Of a DNA stretch of 64,000 bases, positions 33,708 to 44,904 are shown piece after piece. The stretch's first letter is position 1. Every line of letters begins with the position of its first letter. The translations under genes were made by a program, and so were the position numbers. The notes under the pieces were generated by a model that did not search any database, had not been told where the DNA came from, and was given only the letters and a program-made list of their open reading frames with translations. Origin of the DNA: Pieris napi (lineage: Eukaryota; Arthropoda; Insecta; Lepidoptera; Pieridae). The DNA lies in NCBI RefSeq assembly GCF_905475465.1, contig NC_062250.1, forward strand, positions 11,120,501-11,184,500, read 5' to 3'.

Positions 33708-33975
33708 GAGCAGTGTTGGCCCAGTGGCTTCAGCGTGCGACTATCATCTCTGAGGTCGTAGGTTCGATCCCCGGCTGTGCACCAATGGACTTTCTATGTG
33801 CGCATTTAACATTCGCTCGAATGTTGAAGAAAAACATCGTTAGGACCCAAAAAGTCGACGGCGTGTGTCAGGCACAGTAGGTCGATCACCCTATAAGATT
33901 GAAACATGATCATGAAACAGATTCAGAAATCTGAGCCCCAGACCTAAAGAGGTTGTAGTGCCATACATCTCAAAT
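33708..33975 (+). repeat. SINE family A, near full length
   Basis: GAGCAGTGTTGGCCCAGTGG, B box GGTTCGATCCCCGG, GTCGACGGCGTGTGTCAGGC and GAGGTTGTAGTGCCA. Confidence 0.94.
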
Positions 33976-34379
33976 AAATGGCTTTTATTATTATTAAATA
34001 TCACAGCTTATTCTAGTTCTAACGTTAATAAGTCAAACCCCCCAAATATTTGTTCTATAAAATTCAGTGCCATTCCAATATAAAAGTTATTAAAAATATT
34101 TTCCCCGTGTATCCCGAAAACCATGACAAAAATGTAATACTCATGTCTCAGACTGGCAATATGTGCTCCTTTCAGCTTTGTGCATTTTGTGGTAAAAACT
34201 CAATTTTTAATACACGTCACGTCGCAAAACTATATTGAAACGCGGGCGTCGTTGAAATTTCGGCCGAAAGCATATCTATACAGACATATTTGAAATTCTT
34301 CATTTTTATAATATATTACTTTAAAGCCTAAGGTTAAAAAATTTAAAAAGGTTATCCTTTCAAAGCGGTAAACGTCATA
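33976..34379. other. Unassigned sequence
   Basis: Nothing recognised. Confidence 0.3.
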
Positions 34380-34645
34380 GAATGTAATGCCAAAGATGGG
34401 AGAAGGAAAAGAGTCCGTCAAAAGTGATGGGAAGACGATCAACCGGAAGGATGGAGTATCGGCTCGTGAAAGAGACGAGATGAAACAAGAGGCCTATGTG
34501 GCAAGAAAACCTGATTTGCTGCTAATAACTAGTGCAAAAAAGTTGATGAATATAGTTGAAATATATTTCTTCTAGCTTCAGTTAAAGTTATATGAATGTA
34601 TGTATTTGTGTTTAGTGAATAAAGGCTTTTATTATTGTTAAAAGC
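34380..34645 (+). pseudogene. LINE pol C-terminal fragment and tail
   Basis: Frames read WEDDQPEGWSIGS in one register and RERDEMKQEAYVARKP in another, resembling the terminal R-W-x-D-D ... RDRDEW-x-LEEAYV-R-P block of RTE-like LINE proteins. One frameshift joins them. The tail GTGAATAAAGGCTTTTATTA follows. No catalytic domain remains. Confidence 0.65.
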
Positions 34646-35328
34646 GCGCTTTGATATATCAGACACCTACTTGCCTATAAAAGGTAATTACAGGACTTGC
34701 TTCAATACTATGCTATTTTGGTATTGAGAAATCTAGAATGCTTAGTAACAAAGCTGGTTGTAAACAAATCTTGAATCAAACTTATTATATTACAGTTCTT
34801 TTAATTATTTAAGTGCACCAATAATGCCACATACATAAGAACAACGCGTCGTTCAAGAAAAGATCGTTTTCCGTTTGTTCTATAAAAAAAACAAAGAAAC
34901 AATTTGCATCAACTAGATGTGTGGCCGGTTTTAATATCTTCTAATAATATATTTAAAAATATTCAAATTTTATTACTATAGGCAAAATATATTGAAATGT
35001 ATTAAAAGAATTTTGAATTTTAAAACAATTACTACTATTTAGAAATTCTGTCATATGTAAATCGATTTAAGATAACATCTCTAATTGGGACGTTGTTAAA
35101 ACATATTTCAAAATAATGGGAATTGTACCACAAAGAACGGTTCGGTGGCCGTCGATACACAATTAATATTGAATTTGAGTTTAAGAATTGAAGTTACGAT
35201 GTATCCTTACCAAGAAGAAAGGCACACAATTGTCAGTCGTTACGATATGGAGACATTGTATTAGTTTGGGAACAAAGAGAGGTTCGACTGATACTGATGC
35301 TTTGCCTCACAAAAACGCACAATACACT
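34646..35328. other. Unassigned sequence
   Basis: No gene recognised. Confidence 0.3.
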
Positions 35329-35329
35329 C

Positions 35330-35585
35330 ACGACTCATTGGTCTAGCGGTTAGTACCCCTGACTGCGATCCATGGGTTCCAGGTTCGATCCCCGGCTGAG
35401 ACGAACATCGATGTGATAAGCATTTGGTGTTGTGCTTAGGTCTTGGGTGTTTAAATATGTATTTATGTGTCTATCTATCTATAATATGTATATATCCGTT
35501 GCCTAGTACCCATAACACAAGCTTCACCAGCTTAGCATGGGACTAGGTCAATTGGTGTGAATTGACTTTAAAAAAAAAAAAAAAC
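35330..35585 (+). repeat. tRNA-type SINE family B
   Basis: A box TGGTCTAGCGGTTAGTAC, B box GGTTCGATCCCCGG, a body with ACATCGATGTGATAAGCATT and CCGTTGCCTAGTACCCATAA, then GACTAGGTCAATTGGTGTG and an A15 tail. A reverse copy lies at 42120-42400. Confidence 0.92.
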
Positions 35586-35980
35586 TATAAAGTTATTAAT
35601 TGAGGACGTAACTATTAACAAATATAATTATTAAAAAAGTTTACTTAAATCAAAATAATAATGCGTTTAACATAACCCGAGTAAAACTGAGATTGGCCCG
35701 GTAAAAATATTTTAGATTACCCTCATCAATATTTTATTAAATTTAAATTATGTATTTCGAACTGGAATTTTATCTTTATTTAATTTAAATATTACCTTAC
35801 TTTCACGCAAGTTCCAGATTTTTATTGAATGCAGGCTAAGCAATAGTTTTAGGAGTTTGTAAACTTGATATCAGATTACAGATTTAAATAAAATTTCTAT
35901 TATGAATATATACGCAGACACGAACATTTTACAATATTAATATTTTTAATGATTCAGCAGCCTTGCGTTAAATTAAAAAA
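35586..35980. other. Unassigned AT-rich sequence
   Basis: Nothing recognised. Confidence 0.3.
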
Positions 35981-35982
35981 AA

Positions 35983-36078
35983 AAGTGGCGCCACAACATT
36001 TTTAAGTCTGGCACTCGGATTTCTGTATCTGTTAAACGATCATATGTCAATCTAATAGACAAGTAGGTAGGTCTAAGA
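35983..36078 (-). repeat. SINE family A fragment, reverse
   Basis: GTGGCGCCACAAC, CGGATTTCTGTATCTGTTAA and CTAATAGACAAGTAGGTAGG. It stops where the composite LINE/SINE unit begins. Confidence 0.75.
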
Positions 36079-36081
36079 CAA

Positions 36082-36480
36082 GGCGGTTTCCAGGACTGCT
36101 TAATGATGGTCGGCTTAGGGTTCTGCTGTCCAGCAGCAAAGCACTTAGTTGACAAAGTCAAACTCAAAATATCTTTATTCATATAGGTATACAAGTACTC
36201 TGACATCACGCTACAACCTTTAGGTCTTGGCCTCAGATTTCTGAATGTGTTTAATGATCATTTTTAAATCTAATAGGAAAGTAGGTGATTAGCTTCCAGT
36301 TCCAGACACACGCCGTCGACTTTTCGGGTCTAAGACATGTCGGTTTCCTCACGATGTTTTCCTTCACCGTTCGAGCTAATGTTAAATGCGCACATAGAAA
36401 TAAAGTCCATTGGTGCACAGCCTGGGATCGAACCTACGATCTCAGGGATGAGAGTCGCTCGCTAAAGCCACTTCACCAAT
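36082..36480 (-). repeat. Composite LINE tail + SINE A, copy 1
   Basis: TCCAGGACTGCTTAATGATG, GTCCAGCAGCAAAGCACTTA and AACTCAAAATATCTTTATTC (a LINE tail, reversed) are followed without a gap by CATCACGCTACAACC and a nearly full SINE family A in reverse, to GCCACTTCACCAATA. The same fusion is present at 38770-39172. Confidence 0.85.
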
Positions 36481-36852
36481 AATTCACTTGCGTCGAGTTA
36501 TCTAATAATAAATTCGAATTTATCTGTAAAAAAAGTTATGTCTTAACATTTTTAGTTTCCGATCATTTCACTTATTAATATTTATATAATGACTGGCGCA
36601 AAAAGGTTTATAAACATATAGAATTAATTGAATATATAACAGTTAAATAACAGTATAAGATTGATAGCGCGAATCGAATAGCGGTCTGCGCATATTATCA
36701 ACATATTTACATAAAGTCGATTAAAAATCGATGTTGCATGCGTTAATGTAAGCAATAGACAATTTGATACTAAACTGCAATACAATATACAATCATATAT
36801 TCGGTTTAAAGATTTATAGGCCAGAAATATAGAAATAGGAAGTTTAGGCTTA

Positions 36853-37045
36853 AATCCTCATCTCTGAGGTTGTAGGTTCGATAAAAGAAGAATATCGCCA
36901 GGAAACCAGCTTGCCTTAGACCCAAAACATCGATGGCGTGTGTCAGGCACAAAAGGTGCCTATTAGATTGACATGTTCGTGAAACAGATACAGAAATCTG
37001 AGACCCAGACCTAATAAAAAGGTTGTTGCGCCACTGATTTTTTTT
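36853..37045 (+). repeat. SINE family A, internally deleted
   Basis: CTCATCTCTGAGGTTGTAGG then TTCGAT, jumping to CAGGAAACCAGCTTGCCTTA. It ends GGTTGTTGCGCCACTGAT with a T-rich and ATTT-repeat edge. Confidence 0.88.
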
Positions 37046-37824
37046 ATTTATTTATAGATATTGTTAGAGGTATATGTCACGTAATTTTTAGGTTACATAA
37101 TAACTGGACATATTTTATTTATTTCCTTTAGTTTAAAAATATCCATACTAGTGAGTACAATTTAAAACTACTAGTAAAGGTCATACAAAAGAGTAATTTC
37201 CAGTTGTTCTAAAACTATGCAAAAAACTTATTTTTATATCGCGTATATCCGACATAAAATAAAAACGATGGGTTGCACTCCGGGAGTGCCAGCAGAAGTG
37301 AAACCTTGACTATTAACGTTGTGCATTTTTGATATTTTGGAATGGTTAGGGAATAATTTTGCACGAATTGCTTTAATTATTATATATATATATATATATA
37401 TGTGTGAAGCTTTTTGTATATATATAATCCATATTTGGCTACATTTTTAGTAAAACAGTTTTTTGTTTTATTTAATTTATGTCAGTTGGACAAAATAAAT
37501 AAATTTAGAAACTTCTTCCTATTTTCCTATCAAAATGGAAACATAACTACTAGCATATTACTGTAGTATGTGTAACTTACTGTCAACACGCGATACATAT
37601 ATCAGAAATACTCTCGCAAGTAAGTCTATAAGAAATGCTATTAAAATCTTGGTTTAATGACAAAATAACGAATTCCAGAGAGATAATAATTATTAGCAAG
37701 GTAGAGCGGGCAAGTGGGTTGTATAATGTATGGTAATCGCCGACTGACGGGGAAAACGCGTTTTCTTTTTATGTAATTAATACATATAAGCGTTTTTTAA
37801 TGAGTTCAAAAATATTATCTACTC
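37046..37824. other. Unassigned sequence with a (TA)n microsatellite
   Basis: The run at 37377-37401 is a pure TA repeat. No gene is seen. Confidence 0.4.
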
Positions 37825-37825
37825 G

Positions 37826-37900
37826 TACAAAACTCAAAACTCAAAATATCTTTATTCAAGTGGGTAACCAAGTATACTTTTGAATTGTCAAGTTATATTA
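37826..37900 (-). mobile_element. LINE 3' tail fragment, reverse
   Basis: AACTCAAAATATCTTTATTC then AAGTGGGTAACCAAGTATAC, matching the LINE part of the composites at 36165 and 38845. Confidence 0.6.
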
Positions 37901-38044
37901 TTATATCAATTCAGGTTTCTTTAATGCCTATTCAGCACTTTCAGATATGGGTATTCACATATTAAATTGAAGCAGATACAACAACAAAAAAAAAATAATA
38001 GCCTCTATTCGAGTACCTACTACATAGTTAGGAATACATTAAGT

Positions 38045-38400
38045 CCACGTCATAATAATAATAATAATTTATTTTCTCCCATACAACAATCAATAAGATT
38101 ACAGTTTGAAGGTATTTGGGAGACTGGTTTCCAAACTAGGTTAGAACCTGTGATATGGATAACCAGGCTTCCAATCCACAGCAAAGACATACTGAGTGGT
38201 AACATTATGTTTAAGTACACGACCTCCTTCAAATTCTTCCAATTGTATGCATCCATTTTCCAATACATCCCCGCTACCCCTTTTATTTCATTTTCCCAGG
38301 TTTCTGGTGGACGAAAACTACCTCTTTTTTCTTCCCACTGGGTCATTCCAAGTCTCTTTCTTCAAAGGTCTTTTCTACTTTAACTTTTGTAAATTTGTTT
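38045..38400 (-). pseudogene. LINE pol C-terminal fragment with (TTA)n tail
   Basis: The minus strand reads RGSFRPPETWENEIKGVAGM and YWKMDAYNWKNLKEVVY, the shape of the terminal W-x-x-(D/E)-I-x-x-VAG-x-x-W ... W-K-x-L-(E/K)-E block of many LINE proteins. The 3' flank ends in a (TTA)n tail at 38051-38068, typical of a target-primed insertion. A 138-codon frame on the opposite strand is an antisense shadow. The catalytic domain is missing. Confidence 0.7.
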
Positions 38401-38764
38401 CGACGTCTATTACGTTTGTAAAGCTTTGTATTACTTTATTCTCAACAGTGAAAAGAATGCTCCATTACTCTTTGGCATACTATACACCGTACACGTATAA
38501 TAACGTTTATTCCATGTTAATTATTTTATTTTAAGAACGTAAATTGTTTCGCGGCTCTTCAAAAGATTTGTAATTATTTAAATCGTTAAACAAAAGGTAT
38601 TTCGTAACTGATATTGCCACATCAAAAAAGTAAATAAATTAAGTACCAGTTCGGTTAATGAATTGAAAAAGATTCAATGTTACTTTGAATAGTAATTAAA
38701 GTACAGATGTTAGCACAATTAAGCGTTAGACAAGTTCTCTTCAATTAAGTGAATGACGCAATCA
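38401..38764. other. Unassigned sequence
   Basis: Nothing recognised. Confidence 0.3.
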
Positions 38765-38769
38765 ATTCC

Positions 38770-39172
38770 TTATTCCAGGACTGCTTAATGATGGTCGGTT
38801 TAGGGTTCTGTTGTCCAGCAGCAACGCACTTAGTTGACAAACTCAAACTTAAAATATATTTATTAATATAGGTAAACAAGGAAACTTGCATCACGCTACA
38901 ACCTCTGTAGGACTTGGTCTCAGATTTCTGAATCTGTTTAATGATCATTTTTAAATCTAATAGGCAAGTAGGTGATCAACCTCCAGTGCCTGACACACGC
39001 CGTCGACTTTTTGAGTCTAAGACATGTCGGTTTCCTCACGATGTTTTCTTTCATCGAGCAAATGTTAAATGCGCACATAGAAAGAAAGTCCATTGGTGCA
39101 CAGCCGGGGATCGAACCTACGACCTCAGGTATGAGAGTCGCTGAAGCCACTAGGCCAACGCTGCTCAAAAAG
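38770..39172 (-). repeat. Composite LINE tail + SINE A, copy 2
   Basis: TCCAGGACTGCTTAATGATG, TGTCCAGCAGCAACGCACTT, then CATCACGCTACAACCTC and a nearly full SINE A in reverse ending ACTAGGCCAACGCTGCTC. The junction is the same as in copy 1. Confidence 0.88.
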
Positions 39173-39710
39173 CGATTAATATAGAATCAAATATATATAA
39201 GCGGAGAAAAAGTGTTATTTCAATTAAAAAAATAAGTAACAACATGGAAAATAGCTGAATAAAAATAACACTCATTAGCTAAACTTTGGTCTTAGCAATT
39301 CCTAGTAGTTAAAACGTTGTACGATATAGTGTTTATATATAAATAAGGAAACAAAAAGCATACGTAGAGCATGCGAAGCGTGAAAACAATCTTCAATAAT
39401 CGCACTTATAAAAATACTTTCTTTTAATTGAAGATTTGTTAAAGAGAATTTGTAATACAGAACCAGGAGTTTCAATTAAGTTATCCATAGCAGAGTGGAA
39501 CTGGTCTGATACCTCGCGATAGCAGTTTCATGTTAATGGTTTATTAAAGTCGATTCTTCCTGGAGATATATTAATTAAAATTGTTTTGCATGACTGAAAT
39601 GCGATAAAATTGTAAATGGAGTTTTCCGGATTTGGGCTATTAACTTTGCATGTACAATTCAAGTATAGTCTATTCGACTTATAGTGTATATATATTAAAC
39701 GATTGTGTGG
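39173..39710. other. Unassigned sequence
   Basis: No gene recognised. Confidence 0.3.
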
Positions 39711-39713
39711 ATT

Positions 39714-39855
39714 ATATTTATTTATTTATTTATTTATTAACACTTCGTTGCTAAAAACAATAAATCAAACACAATACAAAAAAAAATAATAAGGGATGCA
39801 ACGGGCGGCCTTATCGCTAATAAGCGATCTCTTCCAGGCAACCCTAGTTAATTAT
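39714..39855 (-). mobile_element. LINE 3' end, reverse (family L) with (TTTA)n
   Basis: A TTTA repeat at 39714-39739, AACACTTCGTTGC, GGGCGGCCTTATCGCTAATA and TTCCAGGCAACCC. Confidence 0.8.
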
Positions 39856-39925
39856 ACCAATGAGATGATTTATTAGATCATTTAGACTTAGGTATGTCTA
39901 ATGTTGGAAGGAATAAATAAAAAAT

Positions 39926-40216
39926 AAATCAGTGGCGCTACAACCTCTTTTGGTCTGGGCCTCAGATTTCTGAATCTGTTTTGTATTATATATATATTAT
40001 TATATATTTTTAAATTTAATAGGCCAGTAAGTGATCAGCCACCAGTGCCTGACACACACCGTCGACTTTTTGGGTCTAAGACATGTCGGTTTCCTCACGA
40101 TGTTTTCCTTCACCGTTCGAGCTAATGTTAAATGCGCACATAGAAAGAAAGTTCATTGGTGCACAGCCGGGGATTGAACCTACGATCTCAGGGATGAGAG
40201 TCGCACGCTAAAGGAA
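39926..40216 (-). repeat. SINE family A, near full length, reverse
   Basis: ATCAGTGGCGCTACAACCTC through TTCGAGCTAATGTTAAATGC to GATGAGAGTCGCACGC. A TATATATATTATTATATA insertion interrupts the 3' third near 39985. Confidence 0.93.
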
Positions 40217-40219
40217 TAA

Positions 40220-40350
40220 ATAATGGCGTCGTTACCTAAATGGACGGGTTGTGTCTGTGGAAGTGTTTCTGCATCTGGTACAGGACAACAGACGCTTCAT
40301 AAGACTAACAGCCGACCTCCAATAATGTCGCAGGCACCAATTGAAGAAAG
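40220..40350 (+). repeat. LINE-like 3' fragment, copy 2
   Basis: GTGGAAGTGTTTCTGCATCT, GGTACAGGACAACAGACGCT and CATAAGACTAACAGCC, related to 16230-16440. Confidence 0.5.
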
Positions 40351-40846
40351 AATAAGTCTTTATAAGTATTTTCTTGGATCTTGAACTTTTTCATATAGAT
40401 GAAGTGAGTTCCAGTCGACACTCACGAACTAACCTCACATTTAATTCTTCGGCGATTTGCAAGGCAGTTCAATCGACTTGTATTCGTTCGAGTTTACAGA
40501 ATCGCCCTGCTGATTGTACTATGATGAAGCTCCGCTAATTACAGCAAAACATGTTCCTTGATATTGCGAAAGAGCATTAGTGATTACATTTGTATATACG
40601 TAAGATTGCCTTTTACCTTTGAAAGTAAATTGAAAGACTGGGAGATTTCCATGAATGGACATTTTCCATTAGTGTAGCTAATTACGTGAATACATTATGT
40701 AAACCTTAAAAGTATAGCCCAGTCCAGATATGTCATTAACGCGGAGATAAAGGCAGCCTTTTTTGTGTAAAATTCATTTTCCTATGAGATACACTATAAC
40801 TAGTGTACACGTGTACATTGTACAACGTGTAAAACGTCTAGGATAT
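40351..40846. other. Unassigned sequence
   Basis: Nothing recognised. Confidence 0.3.
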
Positions 40847-40847
40847 C

Positions 40848-41012
40848 AAAATTCAAATTCAAATTCGAATTCCAATTCAAAATCATTTAATAATTTAGGT
40901 AACACAATGTACACTAATGAACGTCAATAAAGAAATACATAATAAATGATTCTAATTTTAAATTTACTGCCAGTTCTCAAATCAAGGGCGTAAAACGGAC
41001 GAGAACTGGCAA
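40848..41012 (-). mobile_element. LINE 3' end with hairpin, reverse
   Basis: AATTCAAATTCAAATTCGAA, AGGTAACACAATGTACACTA and ATGAACGTCAATAAAG, then a stem GCCAGTTCTC...GAGAACTGGC (40969-41008). A forward copy of the end is at 43935-44005. Confidence 0.7.
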
Positions 41013-41015
41013 TGA

Positions 41016-41470
41016 ACGTTGAATACGGACATTAAAATTAAGCGCTAAATGACACTGAATCTAACCCTATTATTAAAAGAACTACATCAAAAGTTTTGTT
41101 TTGTCATTGAGCTTGTTAGGAAGTGTCAACGCCAGCCAATTATGAGTTAAGCACTTGTAGCGTTACCACGTAATTCCAAAGCGAGCAAGCATAGCCTTTG
41201 CAAACCCACTAAGAACTGTTTCTTAGAATTCTTTTCGAAACAATTTCTCTGCAAAAATGCATTTAGATTCCATCTAAAGCAGTTACAGAAATCCGTGCCA
41301 TCTCACTCCTTTTTATAAGTAGTACATGTACAGTCACGTGCAAAATTTTGCCAGGAAATAGAACCTCCATAAATGATAGTTTATTATCATGCAGAGGCTA
41401 TCGTTTCCTATTACCAGCATTGTATAATCTGGTTAATCGTTACCATCGTACCTAGAGTTTAAAAACGTAT
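41016..41470. other. Unassigned sequence
   Basis: Nothing recognised. Confidence 0.3.
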
Positions 41471-41472
41471 AA

Positions 41473-41640
41473 TTGAAGTTATACTTCTTTAGCGTAATAA
41501 TTTTTTTCAAGCACCTTAGAGGGACTTTTCCCTCTTCGAATTTCATTATTCTTGTCCATTTTAATCGAAACAATATAATGTGTACTAATCATGATGTTTT
41601 ACAATAAACACGTTTTTTTAATACAATGGAACGGGTTTTC
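41473..41640 (+). repeat. Copy of the GAAGTTATACTTC family, left end
   Basis: TTGAAGTTATACTTCTTTAG then CGTAATAATTTTTTTC, as at 58176. The right end is not clear. Confidence 0.45.
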
Positions 41641-42119
41641 TCGTATAGAAATCATTATTTTGGTTTAAATAAACAACAACAACGTGTGTAATGTGTATAG
41701 GTACACACACGTTTTATTTTTATTTTTGTGTACCTGCCCCGTAATTAGATATATAAGGTATTTATGGGCTGGCCCCATCAGAGCTGTACATTGTTCACTG
41801 CGGTTCTTCACACTGCAATTTTTTGTGTCAATTAATAATAATAAAATTTCGTTCACGACTGAAGTGTGTGACAAAATTCACCAGACGCTAGTCCCTACAC
41901 TAGAGAGTGTGTTGACTGTGACTGTGTTGTGGTGTGTGTATGTCTAATCAAACAAAAGTCACGTAACAAGTGTATACTGTATATGTGTATTGTGTGTTTT
42001 TTAGTTGCTTTGTTGAATAAGATATTATCAGTAATTCAGGCATATTTAGATATTGATGTGCTGTACTCTAAACATTACCAGCGTTACTTCAGTCGTATGA
42101 TCTATAGCATAGTTTTCCT
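41641..42119. other. Unassigned sequence
   Basis: Two short open frames (41684-41947 and 41929-42156) have no domain. Confidence 0.3.
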
Positions 42120-42400
42120 CAATTTTTTTTTAAATTGGACAATTTACACCAATTGACCTAGTCCCATGCTAAGCTGGTGAAGCTTGTGTTATGGGTACTA
42201 GGCGACGGATATACCTACATACATATTATACATAGATAGACCTAACACATATAAATACATATTTAAACACCCAAGCCCTAAGCACAACACCAAATGCTCA
42301 TCACATCGATGTTTGTCTCAGCCGGGGATCGAACCCGGGACCCATGGATTCGCAGTCAGGGGTACTAACCACTACTCGTAGATCAATGAGCCGTCAAATA
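42120..42400 (-). repeat. tRNA-type SINE family B, reverse
   Basis: A T-run, CACCAATTGACCTAGTCCCA, TTATGGGTACTAGGCGACGG, ATCACATCGATGTTTGTCTC and B box complement GGGGATCGAACCC, ending TCAATGAGCC. It has a 6-bp insertion in the A box compared with 35330. Confidence 0.92.
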
Positions 42401-42439
42401 TTGTCAGTATTTTAAATATCTCACACAGTCTGGTATTTT

Positions 42440-42610
42440 TTTGTGTAATAGGAGGCAAACGGGCAGGAGGTTCACCTAATGTTAAGTGATACCGCCGCCT
42501 ATGGACACTGACATTGGCAGAAGGCTCGCAAGTGTGTTGCCGGCCTTTTAAGAATTGATACGCTCTTTTCTTTAAGGACCCTAATTTCCCTTATTGGTTC
42601 GGAAATATGT
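42440..42610 (-). mobile_element. 5'-truncated LINE tail (47-kb LINE family)
   Basis: TGTGTAATAGGAGGCAAACG, TGTTAAGTGATACCGCCGCC, TGCCGGCCTTTTAAGAATTG and TTGGTTCGGAAATATG. Confidence 0.9.
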
Positions 42611-43047
42611 ACTTATATATGAAATTCAGCTGCAGGTAATAGGCCGAACCACTCTGAACACTCTCCAAAATTCTGTACAAAATCGATAAAGTAGGTATCA
42701 AAGATACTTTGTAATAATCAGAAAGTATGTTATGGACTTATCATGTAAATAGTGAACCAATCAGTTGTTAATGTCTGTCGATCACGATATCAACAAAAAA
42801 CTTATAACGCAGTGGTATGTGAATATTATCGGTTAAGCTGGAAATATATCAGTTTGAACGGATTTAGACGTTATATTCGAGTTATTTTCGAGTTATTTAT
42901 GGCTCACTTAAGTGATATTTTAAATGTTTAACGAAAAACCGATTTGGGACGTTTTTATACATATAGCGATATAGACTCTCTAAGGACACTATATTTGCGT
43001 TATGGGGAATCTATTGCACACGGGCGACTAGATGCTTCCGCAACACA
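42611..43047. other. Unassigned sequence
   Basis: Nothing recognised. Confidence 0.3.
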
Positions 43048-43048
43048 C

Positions 43049-43286
43049 GCCTTATGTCTGGGCCTCAGATTTCTGTAGCTGTTTCATGATCATTTGTAAA
43101 TCTAATAGGCAAGTAGGTGATCAGCCTCCTGTGCCTGATCCACGCCGTCGCCCTTTTTGGGTCTGAGGCAAGCCGGTTTCCTCAGAATGTTCGAGCGAAT
43201 GTTAAATGTGCACATAGAAAGAAAGTCCATTGGTGCACAGCTGAGCACAAACCTACTACCTGAGGGATGAGAGTCGCACGCTGAAC
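43049..43286 (-). repeat. SINE family A, reverse
   Basis: GTCTGGGCCTCAGATTTCTG, GGCAAGTAGGTGATCAGCC, TTCGAGCGAATGTTAAATG and GATGAGAGTCGCACGCTGAA. The B box is degraded. Confidence 0.9.
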
Positions 43287-43740
43287 AAAACTAACAACAT
43301 ATAAGATATATATATATTTACGATCGTTTATAAAGGTTTTATTATTATTAAGCATGTTTGATATATAAAGTATAGATATGTTATACCCCAATTACGTAGA
43401 AGATCAACTCGTTTCCCATAACTTAGAAATAACGAACCGTCGCTGTAATGTTAGACTTTATGATTAGGTAGGATGCTTCCTATAAAGCGCTTCTACAAAG
43501 TTCTCATATTTATGTGATGTACTGTAATACTATATTAATATTAGCGGAAGATTTGTGTATTATGAATAAACTCAAAAACTACTGGACTGATCACAAATTC
43601 TTTTACCATTATCGCCTAGTAGCAGTCAGTAAAAGTGCTCTAAAAAGACTTTAAAAACACATTTGTATGTCTGTAATTTTACTTTTTCCGGGATTGAACT
43701 GGAGACAGCCGTATCATTGATTTAATAACTAAGCCATAAT
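43287..43740. other. Unassigned sequence with a transposon-like end
   Basis: 43555-43700 (AATAAACTCAAAAACTACTG, CCGGGATTGAACTGG) resembles common lepidopteran transposon 3' sequence. No gene is seen. Confidence 0.3.
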
Positions 43741-43787
43741 TTACTAATATATTAACAATACTAGCAGTATTGTTAATATATTAGTAA
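43741..43787. repeat. Perfect 22-bp inverted repeat with 3-base loop
   Basis: Arms 43741-43762 and 43766-43787 are exact reverse complements (TTACTAATATATTAACAATA at the left end) around AGC. Confidence 0.95.
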
Positions 43788-43934
43788 ATTAATCTATAAT
43801 AATATAAAAAAACCGGATACTTATACTCATATATAAACAGTTTAATCAATATTGTAGTGGAAAAAGAAATAATATTAGTTAAGTTACATATCTTTCTTTT
43901 TGTTAATCAATTATTAGAAGCATTAATATTTATT

Positions 43935-44008
43935 TCTTTAATGACGAATCACAAGTGTACATTGTGTTACCTACATGAATAAATGATTTTTGAATTTTTG
44001 AATTTTTT
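43935..44008 (+). mobile_element. LINE 3' end, forward
   Basis: AGTGTACATTGTGTTACCTA, CATGAATAAATGATTTTTGA and a T-rich end; forward counterpart of 40848-40930. Confidence 0.6.
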
Positions 44009-44064
44009 TTTGACTTCTTGTACTTTACCCTCTGTAGGTGTTTCTTTGTATATTGTTCCATACT

Positions 44065-44195
44065 AGGGTTGCCTGGAAGAAATCGCTTGTAAGCGATAAG
44101 GCCGCCCGATGCCTAATAACTTAGGTAACCTGCTTTTTTTTGTATGATTTTGTATATTATGGTAACGAAGTGTTAATGTAAATAAAAAAAATTAA
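44065..44195 (+). mobile_element. LINE 3' end (family L)
   Basis: GGGTTGCCTGGAAGAAATCG, GCGATAAGGCCGCCCGATGC, GTAACGAAGTGTTAATG and TAAATAAAAAAA. Confidence 0.8.
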
Positions 44196-44199
44196 ATAT

Positions 44200-44295
44200 T
44201 TTAGTTAATAATTAAAATCGCAAACCTAATGAAAGTAATCTTCGCACACTTGAAGCGAAAATGAGCCCTTTACTTTTTCACATTCTTAAATTGTG
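44200..44295 (+). repeat. Dispersed repeat shared with 54440-54575
   Basis: AGTTAATAATTAAAATCGCA and AAAATGAGCCCTTTACTTTT have counterparts at 54452 and 54538. Confidence 0.5.
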
Positions 44296-44904
44296 ATATA
44301 TTTTTCTCGATTCCGAAGATATCCAATCGATTACACTTACTTTCTTTATAGGTAACAGGTGTGTCATTTAGATTTCGGAACCCTTGAATAAACTAGTTAA
44401 ATTTGTGGTAGTCTAGCGTCGCAAACCCACACCCTATGTATGTATGACAGTTGCTACAGCCTCAAAGAAAGTGTTTCATTTATTTGAACATCCCTTCAAC
44501 AACCGCCACCGAACTTTCGATAATACTTAATAATTTTATGTTTTGATCCAATTATAAAAGTCACAAGCTATAGACGAAAACAGGAAAAATAACAATAATA
44601 AAGAAATAACTACGTGTAACTTACCTGTGTTATTTTAATCCTTTTAATAAAATGTTTCACACAAAACACATAGCACTCATTTTGAAAACGAACGCCGTAT
44701 ATTATAAGACGCGCGCGCACGCATTGGAACACGCCAGAGTACTGATCAAATGGTTTTGCGCGTCTTAGGGATGTCAAGAAATAAATGATGTAATTATTGT
44801 ATTAAGAACAAATTTTAACTTGACTTAACTTGAATTTCTTAATTAATTATACATATATGTATATTAAGTTAGTAAATATTTCGTTATATATTTCTAGTTC
44901 AAAT
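44296..44904. other. Unassigned sequence
   Basis: TAAGACGCGCGCGCACGC and GCGCGTCTTAG (44706-44768) form a short inverted pair. No gene is seen. Confidence 0.3.

Noticed and set aside
37967..38383. 138-codon plus-strand frame
   Set aside because: Antisense to a recognisable LINE C-terminal fragment on the minus strand, and lacks an ATG at its start.
41684..42156. Two overlapping short frames
   Set aside because: Low-complexity hydrophobic translations without domain; the second ends inside a reverse SINE.
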